Translations under genes and position numbers: made by a program | Source of the DNA: JAAZLS01 sp964463285 | Lineage (GTDB): Bacteria > Bacillota > Dethiobacteria > DTU022 | Reading direction: 5' to 3' | Assembly: GCA_964463285.1 (NCBI GenBank) | Contig: CAYXBB010000005.1 | Location: 1 to 64,000 of the forward strand | Length of the DNA stretch: 64,000 bases | The notes under the pieces: generated by a model | Databases searched by the model: none | Seen by the model: only the letters and a program-made list of their open reading frames with translations | Told to the model about the DNA's origin: nothing | Part shown: piece after piece, positions 57,306 to 64,000 of the stretch | Layout of the letters: every line of letters starts with the position of its first letter | Position numbering within the stretch: the stretch's first letter is position 1

Positions 57306-59078
57306 ATGGCGGGAGTAAATTTAGACCCCACCAAATATCAGGATTGGGAAATAGCTGAAGCAGCGGAAGAAGGTATGAAGACGGTCTACCAGCTGGCCGA
57401 TGAGCTGGGGCTAGAGAAAGAAGAGCTGTTGCCGCACGGTCATTATGTAGCTAAGGTGGATTACAAAAAGGTTTTAGGGAGGCTGGCCGGCCGGCCAAAC
57501 GGTAAATACATAAACGTTACCGCGATTACCCCTACTCCCTTGGGTGAAGGAAAGTCCACCACCACCATGGGTTTAACCCAGGGGATGGGCCTGCGGGGCC
57601 AAAAGGTATTTGCTACTTTACGCCAACCTTCCGGAGGCCCGACCATGAATGTAAAAGGGTCTGCGGCCGGGGGCGGGCTTTCCCAGTGTATTCCCCTAAC
57701 TGCTTTTTCTTTGGGATTAACCGGTGATATTAATGCCGTTATGAACGCCCATAACCTGGCCATGGTGGCGGTTACCTCCCGACTGCAACATGAATTTAAT
57801 GCTAGCGATGCTTTTATGAAACGCCGGGGCCTGGAACGCTTAAACATTGATCCCCGGAATGTGGAGATGAAATGGATTATAGACTTCTGTGCCCAGGCTT
57901 TGAGAAATATTATTATTGGTTTGGGTACAAAAAGAGACGGATTGATGATGGCTTCGGGGTTTGCCATCGCTGTGTCTTCCGAGGTAATGGCTATTTTGGC
58001 CATGGCCAGGGATTTAAAAGACATGAGGGAGCGCATGGGTCGGATAGTGGTAGCCTATGACAAGCGGGGAAATGCCATTACCACTGAAGACCTGGGAGTA
58101 GCCGGCGCTATGACTGCCTGGATGTCGGAAGCGATAAATCCGAACTTGATGCAGACCCTGGAGGGCCAGCCGGTATTTGTCCATGCCGGCCCATTTGCCA
58201 ACATCGCGGTCGGGCAATCCTCCATTATTGCCGACCGGGTAGCTTTAAAATTAGCGGACTATGTAATAACCGAGTCCGGCTTTGCCGTGGATATCGGGTT
58301 TGAGAAATTCTGGAACATCAAATGTCGCGAATCCGGGCTGGTACCAAACTGCGCGGTAGTAGTGGCTACTATTCGCGCTTTGAAATGCCACGGTGGGGCG
58401 CCCTTGCCCCTGCCCGGGCAACCGCTGGATGAAGCCTACACCAGGGAACATTTAGAATGGGTCGAGAAAGGCTGCGAAAACCTGATCCATCATGTGAATA
58501 CCATCAAAAAGGCGGGAATCAATCCCGTGGTCTGCATAAACGCATTTCATACCGATACCGAGAATGAAATCAAACTGGTTCGCCGCTTGGCCGAAGCGGC
58601 CGGGGCCAGGGTAGCGGTTTCCACCCACTGGCAGCAAGGCGGTGAAGGAGCGCTGGAGCTGGCGGATGCAGTGATCGAGGCCTGTAATGAACCTAACGAT
58701 TTTAGATTCCTGTATGAGCTGGAGACGCCGTTGCGGAAGAGAGTAGAGCTTATTGCCCGGGAGGTATATGGTGCCGACGGAGTGGAATATTCACCGGAAG
58801 CATTGGATAAAATTAAACGGATGGAACAAGATCCCGAATTCCAGAAGCTGGGGACCTGCATGGTTAAAACTCATCTCAGTTTATCCGATGATCCTTTGAT
58901 CAAAGGGGTACCCAAAGATTGGAACCTGTTTGTGCGTGATGTGCTAACTTACGGCGGAGCCGGGTTCGTAGTGCCGGTAGCCGGTCAGATTTCGCTGATG
59001 CCCGGAACTGCCGCCACTCCGGCATTCATGAAGGTAGATGTGGATGTAGATACCGGCAAGGTGAAGGGGCTGTTCTAG
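57306..59078 (+). CDS. fhs: Formate-tetrahydrofolate ligase
   Basis: Fhs joins formate to tetrahydrofolate with ATP. It is a key enzyme of the Wood-Ljungdahl pathway in acetogens and of one-carbon supply in other anaerobes. ATP loop is TPTPLGEGKSTTTMGLTQGM (residues about 77-96). PSGGPTMNVKGSAAGGGLSQ and CINAFHTDTENEIKLVRRLA are conserved, and EVYGADGVEYSPEAL and GAGFVVPVAGQISLMPG close it. 590 residues. ATG follows AAGGAGGTTCTTGTC. The leader 57117-57305 contains an imperfect inverted repeat TTAACC / GGTTAA near 57238-57272. Confidence 0.97.
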   Translation: MAGVNLDPTKYQDWEIAEAAEEGMKTVYQLADELGLEKEELLPHGHYVAKVDYKKVLGRLAGRPNGKYINVTAITPTPLGEGKSTTTMGLTQGMGLRGQKVFATLRQPSGGPTMNVKGSAAGGGLSQCIPLTAFSLGLTGDINAVMNAHNLAMVAVTSRLQHEFNASDAFMKRRGLERLNIDPRNVEMKWIIDFCAQALRNIIIGLGTKRDGLMMASGFAIAVSSEVMAILAMARDLKDMRERMGRIVVAYDKRGNAITTEDLGVAGAMTAWMSEAINPNLMQTLEGQPVFVHAGPFANIAVGQSSIIADRVALKLADYVITESGFAVDIGFEKFWNIKCRESGLVPNCAVVVATIRALKCHGGAPLPLPGQPLDEAYTREHLEWVEKGCENLIHHVNTIKKAGINPVVCINAFHTDTENEIKLVRRLAEAAGARVAVSTHWQQGGEGALELADAVIEACNEPNDFRFLYELETPLRKRVELIAREVYGADGVEYSPEALDKIKRMEQDPEFQKLGTCMVKTHLSLSDDPLIKGVPKDWNLFVRDVLTYGGAGFVVPVAGQISLMPGTAATPAFMKVDVDVDTGKVKGLF

Positions 59079-59111
59079 TAAGATATAATCGCAATTAATT
59101 TGGTTATTTAC

Positions 59112-59140
59112 AGGGCTGTTCCTTTTGGGGCAGCCCTTTC
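59112..59140 (+). terminator. Rho-independent terminator of fhs
   Basis: AGGGCTG pairs with CAGCCCT across a 12-base loop, then TTTCT. Beyond it, 59141-59232 holds imperfect inverted words (TTGGAAATTAGAAG and a matching CTAAATTCCAA near 59240). Confidence 0.8.
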
Positions 59141-59232
59141 TCGTAGAAGTTGGAAATTAGAAGTAGGAGGTCAGGGGCTGGGAAAAGCGGTTGGTACCCG
59201 GTTGTTTTGGTTTATTTAAATCCCTATAAATT

Positions 59233-59742
59233 CTAGTTTCTAAATTCCAATTGAAAACCGGCAGGATGCAAACGTTCACCGATTCCCAGATCCCGGTAGC
59301 ATTGACGGATCGTCCGGTCGGTTCCGGGAACGATTACATCCGGGGCAATATCCAGAAGAGGTGCCAGCACAAAGCTCCTGATGAGCATTCGTGGATGAGG
59401 CAGCATCAGGGCCGGTGTGTACATAATAATCCGGCCATACATCAAAAGATCCAGGTCCACGGTACGCGGCCCCCAGCGCCGGCGGCGTTCCCGCCCCAAC
59501 TCCTGTTCTACCCTCAACAGCCGGCGTAACAGAAGAACCGGTGGTAAAGAGGTTTGTAGGGAACAGGCAGCATTTAAAAATTGCCCTTGGGGAGGACCTC
59601 CTACCGGTTCGGTCTCATAGATCCGGGAGGAAACCATCAAAGAAATGAGCGGATCCCGGTTCAGCAGCTTTAGAGACTGTTGTAAATAAAAAAGGCGATC
59701 ACCTATATTGGAACCTAATCCTACATAAGCTATGCCGGGCAA
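59233..59742 (-). CDS. folK: 2-amino-4-hydroxy-6-hydroxymethyldihydropteridine pyrophosphokinase
   Basis: HPPK activates the pterin for FolP. YVGLGSNIGDRLFYLQQSLK is the family start. SSRIYETEPVGGPPQGQFLN follows, and RRRWGPRTVDLDLLMYGRII is the catalytic loop with two metal-binding Asp. 169 residues. It ends the minus-strand fol operon, three bases behind folB. Confidence 0.96.
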   Translation of the reverse strand: MPGIAYVGLGSNIGDRLFYLQQSLKLLNRDPLISLMVSSRIYETEPVGGPPQGQFLNAACSLQTSLPPVLLLRRLLRVEQELGRERRRRWGPRTVDLDLLMYGRIIMYTPALMLPHPRMLIRSFVLAPLLDIAPDVIVPGTDRTIRQCYRDLGIGERLHPAGFQLEFRN

Positions 59743-59744
59743 GG

Positions 59745-60107
59745 CTAGGTTTTTTCCCGTCGGCGGGATATTTCAACAAATACACCGCCCCGGATATCGG
59801 GTACCGGCGGGTGAGGTTTGCCCACCCTGACGGTTACCTCCCCTAGTCCCGGCAGGGACAACAGTTTTTCGGCAATACGTTGGGCCAGAGTCTCCAGCAG
59901 TAAATACCTGCTTCCCTGGATAACCTCTCGGGCGGTGTCTACCGCCAGCCGGTAATCCAGAGCGTTTTCTAAAGAATCGCTCTCTAAATCCGGCAGCTTC
60001 ACTCCCAGAATAAGGCTTACTTGAAATTCCTGGCCCAGTTCCTGCTCGGAGGGGAATACTCCATGATAGCCATATACTGAAATATTGTTGATAATTATTC
60101 TGTCCAT
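59745..60107 (-). CDS. folB: Dihydroneopterin aldolase
   Basis: FolB cleaves dihydroneopterin. IIINNISVYGYHGVFPSEQE carries the catalytic Tyr/Glu region, and GQEFQVSLILGVKL and LLLETLAQRIAEKLLSLPGL follow. The end, VGKPHPPVPDIRGGVFVEIS, is typical. 120 residues. Seven bases behind folP. Confidence 0.95.
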   Translation of the reverse strand: MDRIIINNISVYGYHGVFPSEQELGQEFQVSLILGVKLPDLESDSLENALDYRLAVDTAREVIQGSRYLLLETLAQRIAEKLLSLPGLGEVTVRVGKPHPPVPDIRGGVFVEISRRREKT

Positions 60108-60114
60108 CCCTATT

Positions 60115-61005
60115 TCACCCCCGCATGATTGCTTCAGTCATTGTTATTACCCGGGACATTTCCCGCACATCATGGACCCTGATAATGTCTGCTCCCGAAA
60201 CCACACCCCAGGTCACGGTAGCAGCGGTTCCTTCTAAACGATCATTTTCCGGCAGATTAAGGGTTTTGCCGATCATAGATTTGCGGGATGTTCCCAGCAG
60301 CAGGGGATAACCCAACCTTAAAAAAGTCGGCAAGTGGCGCATTACGGTGAGGTTCTGGGGCAGATTTTTCCCGAACCCGATACCGGGATCAATTATTATG
60401 TTATCCGCGGCAACTCCTGCGGCCAGGGCCAGATCGACAGATTGACGTAGTTCCAATATCACCTCTGCTATAAGATTCCGGTAATTGGTATGTGTGCGGT
60501 TGTGCATCAGGCAGATCGGCACCTTAAAGCCGGCAGCTACTTCCCCCAACCGGGGATCTTTTTTTAGTCCCCAGACATCGTTGATCATTTCCACTCCGGC
60601 CTGCAGGGCTTTCCTGGCTACTCCGGATTTATAGGTATCAATGGACAGGGGAGTATTAAATTGTTGGTCTTTTTTCAAAGCTAGGATAACCGGCATTACC
60701 CGGTCTAGCTCTTCTTCTTCCGGTACCGGTTGAAAACCGGGGCGGGTGGATTCGCCGCCCACATCAATGATATCTGCTCCCTGGGAAACCATCTGTTTGG
60801 CCCGGGAGATCGCTTTTTCCAGGGTATTAAATTGGCCTCCATCGGTAAACGAATCAGGGGTAAGGTTTAAAATTCCCATAATTATGGTTTTGTTGCCCAG
60901 GGTAAGCAGGTGATTTCCCAGCCGCAATTTCCTCAGTCGGCGGTGGCCGGGTTGTTCTGCACGGATCAAAGATGCGGGCAGTAAATTATAGGGGTCTGTA
61001 TTCAT
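60115..61005 (-). CDS. folP: Dihydropteroate synthase
   Basis: FolP joins p-aminobenzoate to the pterin; it is the sulfonamide target. LTLGNKTIIMGILNLTPDSF and TDGGQFNTLEKAI are the first loop. VDVGGESTRPGFQPVPEEEE, PLSIDTYKSGVARKALQAGV, IIDPGIGFGKNLPQNLTVM and LGTSRKSMIGKTL follow. ATG 61005 is preferred (GGAG in front, about 296 residues); the frame is open back to 61185, where it overlaps the HD gene. Confidence 0.95.
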   Translation of the reverse strand: MNTDPYNLLPASLIRAEQPGHRRLRKLRLGNHLLTLGNKTIIMGILNLTPDSFTDGGQFNTLEKAISRAKQMVSQGADIIDVGGESTRPGFQPVPEEEELDRVMPVILALKKDQQFNTPLSIDTYKSGVARKALQAGVEMINDVWGLKKDPRLGEVAAGFKVPICLMHNRTHTNYRNLIAEVILELRQSVDLALAAGVAADNIIIDPGIGFGKNLPQNLTVMRHLPTFLRLGYPLLLGTSRKSMIGKTLNLPENDRLEGTAATVTWGVVSGADIIRVHDVREMSRVITMTEAIMRG

Positions 61006-61087
61006 CGGATGCTCCACTCCTGTTTGACAGGTTTTCATGATCCCTGTTTGCCCAGTTAAACGATTCAAACCGGGGCAGGCCCTACGG

Positions 61088-61600
61088 TCAGTAGCAAATA
61101 CTATCCTTCTGCGGCATGGAATAATACTTCCGGCAATCTTCCTTGGCCGGGCACTTGAAACAGAGCCTTGAAAAAAGGTCCGCACAAAAAAGAGCCTTGC
61201 TTAAAGGGTGACGATTGTCGCCGACATGATAGTCTTTCCGGTGCTCACGGATGGCGATTAATATAAGATCAATATCGGTTTGCTGGAAGCCCGAGGCTTC
61301 CAGTATAGGACGGGCCAGTTTTGCTCCGGACAGGGCATGGTCAATATTCTCAGTATATTCCCGCCAACGACCGATATCATGGAGCAGGCCGGCTGCATAG
61401 GCTAACTCTTTGATGATCGGTTGTTCCCCCTGTTCCACCAGCAACAGGTAGGTCAAGCGGGCTACCGTCAGCAGGTGATCAAAGTCGTGGGTACAAAATA
61501 CTCGTTTTTCTTCCAGGTGCCGGTTTTTACGCAGATAAAGTTGAAAATCTGGGTGGTCAATAATCCGCTGTATTTTGTCCATTACGGCGCCGAGCTTCAC
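61088..61600 (-). CDS. HD-domain phosphohydrolase in the folate operon
   Basis: This 170-residue HD protein has FCTHDFDHLLTVARLTYLLL (first His and HD), AAGLLHDIGRWREYTEN (HD), and IAIREHRKDYHVG. The tail carries a four-Cys cluster, CFKCPAKEDCRKYYSMPQKD, with a Cys near the end. It overlaps folE (GTGA) and precedes folP. HD enzymes cleave phosphate esters, so a role in removing phosphates from dihydroneopterin triphosphate, the otherwise unassigned step between FolE and FolB, is plausible. That is inferred from context. Confidence 0.85.
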   Translation of the reverse strand: MKLGAVMDKIQRIIDHPDFQLYLRKNRHLEEKRVFCTHDFDHLLTVARLTYLLLVEQGEQPIIKELAYAAGLLHDIGRWREYTENIDHALSGAKLARPILEASGFQQTDIDLILIAIREHRKDYHVGDNRHPLSKALFCADLFSRLCFKCPAKEDCRKYYSMPQKDSICY

Positions 61601-62166
61601 CGTCCTCCTTTTATCAGGCTCATTACCTCTTCCCGGGAGCTGGCATTGCTGCGAAATAACCCCCGGACTGCAGAAGTAACAGTGACCGCCCCCGGTTTGT
61701 TAACCCCTCGAATACTCATGCACAGGTGTTCAGCTTCTAACACCACTACCACCCCCTTGGGAGTGAGCTGTTCATTTATAATGTTGGCTACAGTGCTGGT
61801 GAGGCGTTCTTGCAGTTGGGGTCGCCGGGAAACGATATCGATTACCCGGATCAGTTTGCTTAGGCCTACTATTCGCCCTTCTGTAGGGATATAGGCCACG
61901 TGGGCTTTCCCGTAAAATGGGAGCAGATGATGTTCGCAGATTGAACTAAAGGGAATATCTTTTACCAGGATCATCTCATCATGTCTGTCAGCCTGGAAAC
62001 AGGTTCTGAGGGGATCTCCGGGGTTTTGTTCCAGCCCGGAAAACAACTCGCTGTACATTTTGGCTACTCGCTGCGGAGTGTTACGCAAACCTTCCCGGTG
62101 TAGATCTTCACCGATCGCCTCCAGAATTAGCTTTACTGCCCGGACAATTTTTTTTTGATCAATCAC
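61597..62166 (-). CDS. folE: GTP cyclohydrolase I
   Basis: FolE makes dihydroneopterin triphosphate from GTP. FSSICEHHLLPFYGKAHVAY holds the zinc Cys and His. Further motifs are GRIVGLSKLIRVIDIVSRRP, RRPQLQERLTSTVANIINEQ and VVVLEAEHLCMSIRGVNKPG with the second Cys. 189 residues; GTG 62166 after GGGAGCG. First folate gene of the operon, 16 bases behind the CPBP gene. Confidence 0.97.
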   Translation of the reverse strand: MIDQKKIVRAVKLILEAIGEDLHREGLRNTPQRVAKMYSELFSGLEQNPGDPLRTCFQADRHDEMILVKDIPFSSICEHHLLPFYGKAHVAYIPTEGRIVGLSKLIRVIDIVSRRPQLQERLTSTVANIINEQLTPKGVVVVLEAEHLCMSIRGVNKPGAVTVTSAVRGLFRSNASSREEVMSLIKGGR

Positions 62167-62182
62167 GACCGCTCCCTCACTT

Positions 62183-63556
62183 TCAGAACATTAATGTCTG
62201 AGGCAAAAATATTACCAACGTGTGGAGCAGTGCGCAGGACAGGACATTTTCAGTGCGAAAGTACAAAAATCCTAGTATAGCTGCCAAGCCTGGCTCCAAC
62301 ACGATAATCTCTACATAGGTAAACGGGTAAGAAAGCATCCAGGGGGCGGTTACAAAATAAGTCCCCGCCCGGATTGCCCCTGCCAGCAAGGCTGTTGCCA
62401 ACAGTCCACCCGCAGGGCCTAACTGCCTCCCTAAAATATTTTGTATAAAACCTCTCCAAAGCATTTCCCGGGATAGCCCCAGGCAGAAAAAAATGGTTAT
62501 AAATATGGCTATAGTATGTCGGCCTTCTAGCCGAATTCCTTGAGGAAGCCTAAGGATGGTGGTTAAGAGCATAACTGCTGCCATTATTGCAATAAAATAA
62601 CCCCGCTTGAAGGTGCCCCGGTCTATTCCCAGTTCAAGGTGGTTGATTTTTCCAGCTTTTAAAAGGGCAAACAGCAGAAAAATTGCTGCCCCATAGCCGA
62701 TCGAGAGCACTGCTTCCGGAAGGCGGGCTGTTCCGGGAAGGATCTCTCCTCCGAAAGCCATTGCTCCGGTTACCAATACCGCCCCCAGTTCCCACCCCCC
62801 GGCGAGTGTGTTCTGTCTTTCTTTCCAATGGCTGGAATAGCGATGATCCAGGGAAAGGATAAGCACCACCAGCCAAATAATAAGGTAAAACATAATATAC
62901 AACAGCCCGGAAATATATACTGGTCCGCCGGCTTGATTTTGCACCGGTGGCCATACCGGATCTCCCTGTTGGTCAATAAAGTAGTAATAGGACGCTGATT
63001 TGGAAGGGGGAAATGAAAACGGGATTTTGTTTGACCATATCACCGGTAATCCCGGTTGCCGGTTAAAGAGGTCATTAACCGCTGCATCAATTTCAGGATC
63101 TTCCACCGGGATAAAAATTATATCTTTTTTAATCTTTTCTAACTCTTCTTCGGTAATCATTAAGAAAATCCCTTCCGGGTATTCCATCGAATTTACTGAT
63201 AAAGACTCGGGATCCGGTACAAGGCTTTGGTTTCCGTCCACACCCGGTAGTTCCAGACCATTTTTATCCTCATATATTTCCCGGCCCAGTATAAGGGCGG
63301 CCTTCTGCTTTTCTTGTTCATAGACCGGAACGATAATTCCCCCTTCAGGAAATGAAAGATGAAGATCATAAAATGAGAAAGACCAGGGTTCAAATTCATA
63401 GCTTCTTTTAATCTGATAAGTGGGAGGGGGGGTTCCTAAAGATTCCGGAAAAGAGGTTGCCAGCAAAAACACGGCCAATACCAGAACGAATATTGCCGCC
63501 AGCAACAGCAATAATTTAACCAGGTAATTAAACTTACCGATTCTTGCAAGCAGCAT
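62183..63556 (-). CDS. CPBP/CAAX-protease-like membrane protein (degenerate motifs)
   Basis: This protein of about 457 residues has an N-terminal helix, an extracellular domain (about residues 35-210) and about eight C-terminal helices. The CPBP motif 1 reads SREMLWRGFIQNILGRQ: the first Glu of E-E-x3-R is Arg. The usual F-x3-H of motif 2 is absent (LAGAIRAGTYF). Motif 3 keeps His in LLHTLVIFL. It is therefore probably a catalytically dead relative. ATG 63556 has AGGGGGG in front; 63589 has none. Start of the fol operon or shared leader. Confidence 0.8.
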   Translation of the reverse strand: MLLARIGKFNYLVKLLLLLAAIFVLVLAVFLLATSFPESLGTPPPTYQIKRSYEFEPWSFSFYDLHLSFPEGGIIVPVYEQEKQKAALILGREIYEDKNGLELPGVDGNQSLVPDPESLSVNSMEYPEGIFLMITEEELEKIKKDIIFIPVEDPEIDAAVNDLFNRQPGLPVIWSNKIPFSFPPSKSASYYYFIDQQGDPVWPPVQNQAGGPVYISGLLYIMFYLIIWLVVLILSLDHRYSSHWKERQNTLAGGWELGAVLVTGAMAFGGEILPGTARLPEAVLSIGYGAAIFLLFALLKAGKINHLELGIDRGTFKRGYFIAIMAAVMLLTTILRLPQGIRLEGRHTIAIFITIFFCLGLSREMLWRGFIQNILGRQLGPAGGLLATALLAGAIRAGTYFVTAPWMLSYPFTYVEIIVLEPGLAAILGFLYFRTENVLSCALLHTLVIFLPQTLMF

Positions 63557-63733
63557 TATTCTTTTTTCCCCCCTGCTTTTTCTAGCCATGAGTTTTAAAT
63601 TTCGACTCGATTCACGTTATTCCTGCCGGAAAATCAGCAAGATATTTGGCCCTTTTCAAAGGAATGAGGTTTTGATATAGTATTTTAGACGTATAACTTC
63701 AACCGTGTATTTTAAGGAGGCTATATGTAAACC

Positions 63734-64000
63734 ATGCTACTGGCTATCGATGTAGGAAATTCTAATATTATGCTGGGAGTATTTGATCGGAGCCGAATTG
63801 TAGCCAACTGGTATGTTCCCACCCATCCCGATAGCACCCCGGATGAAATGGGAATCATGGTTAAAAATTTACTACGGGAAAACAGTCTATCGGATAAGGA
63901 TATTACAGCCATTATTGTTTCCTGCGTGGTGCCTCCCCTGCTGACCTCCTTGGACAAGATGTCTCGTAAATATTTTTTGGTGGAACCTTTAATCATAGGG
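63734..64000 (+). CDS. coaX: Type III pantothenate kinase (5' part)
   Basis: CoaX phosphorylates pantothenate at the start of CoA synthesis. MLLAIDVGNSNIMLGVFDR is the ATP-binding start. HPDSTPDEMGIMVKNLLREN and IIVSCVVPPLLTSLDKMSRK match the family. The ATG lies 13 bases after AAGGAGG, slightly long. The gene runs off the window at residue 89. Bacillus has coaX in the same neighbourhood after ftsH. Confidence 0.93.
   Translation, partial: MLLAIDVGNSNIMLGVFDRSRIVANWYVPTHPDSTPDEMGIMVKNLLRENSLSDKDITAIIVSCVVPPLLTSLDKMSRKYFLVEPLIIG

Noticed and set aside
1..64000. CRISPR array or toxin-antitoxin pair
   Set aside because: No regularly spaced direct repeats of CRISPR type and no recognisable toxin-antitoxin pair were seen while reading the window.

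Overview
The window looks like about 64 kb of the origin-proximal chromosome of an anaerobic, endospore-forming Firmicute, most like the Peptococcaceae, Syntrophomonadaceae or Moorella type of clostridia. Three things suggest this. The gene order largely follows the classical Bacillus yaa/yab region (tadA, large SRP RNA, dnaX, yaaK, recR, yaaL, bofA, tmk, holB, yaaT, abrB, metS, yabD, yabE, rsmA, veg, sspF, ispE, glmU, prs, ctc, pth, fin, mfd, spoVT, spoVB, yabN, hup, yabP, yabQ, divIC, yabR, spoIIE, tilS, hpt, ftsH, fol genes, coaX). There are many sporulation genes. Strict-anaerobe enzymes are present (2-oxoacid:ferredoxin oxidoreductase, formate-tetrahydrofolate ligase, a small rubrerythrin-like protein). 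No species is claimed.

Region 1 (1-5230) is the right part of a small integrated element. It has a tyrosine integrase cut by the window edge, two small excisionase/AlpA-like HTH proteins, a phage-type replication protein with internal iteron-like repeats, a terminase-small-subunit-like protein, an ArpU/RinA-like late regulator and several unknown small proteins, all on the minus strand. It ends in a duplicated 3' end of tRNA-Arg(ACG). No capsid, tail, lysis or large terminase gene is visible, so it resembles a phage satellite (PICI-like) or a stripped prophage. One of its genes carries an in-frame TAG codon.

Region 2 (5231-10600) holds two lipoproteins, a tandem pair of four-helix DMT-type membrane proteins preceded by a leader ORF, tadA, two tRNA-Ser genes, a rubrerythrin-like protein and the large SRP RNA. 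Region 3 (10600-23000) holds replication and repair genes (dnaX, ybaB, recR, tmk, holB), bofA, a four-subunit 2-oxoacid:ferredoxin oxidoreductase operon, guaB, ricT and an AbrB regulator. Region 4 (23000-43200) holds metG, tatD, cell-wall proteins, rsmA, veg, sspF, ispE, glmU, prs, ctc, pth, a Phe-type T-box with aroF-pheA, fin and mfd. Region 5 (43200-57100) is dominated by sporulation and division genes (spoVT, spoVB, mazG, hup, a SpoIID-like protein, yabP, yabQ, divIC, yabR, spoIIE) followed by tilS, hpt and ftsH. Region 6 (57100-64000) is one-carbon and folate metabolism: fhs on the plus strand, then a minus-strand operon CPBP-folE-HD-folP-folB-folK. The start of coaX closes the window.

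The genes combine housekeeping information processing, precursor supply (IMP, PRPP, UDP-GlcNAc, isoprenoids, phenylalanine, folate) and sporulation control. The most interesting points are the minimal phage-satellite-like element, the HD-domain protein inside the folate operon that may supply the missing dihydroneopterin triphosphate dephosphorylation step, the spoIIE promoter with a 21-bp spacer and 0A-like box, the Phe-specifier T-box, and several unannotated small ORFs. All calls come from reading the sequence; no database search was run.
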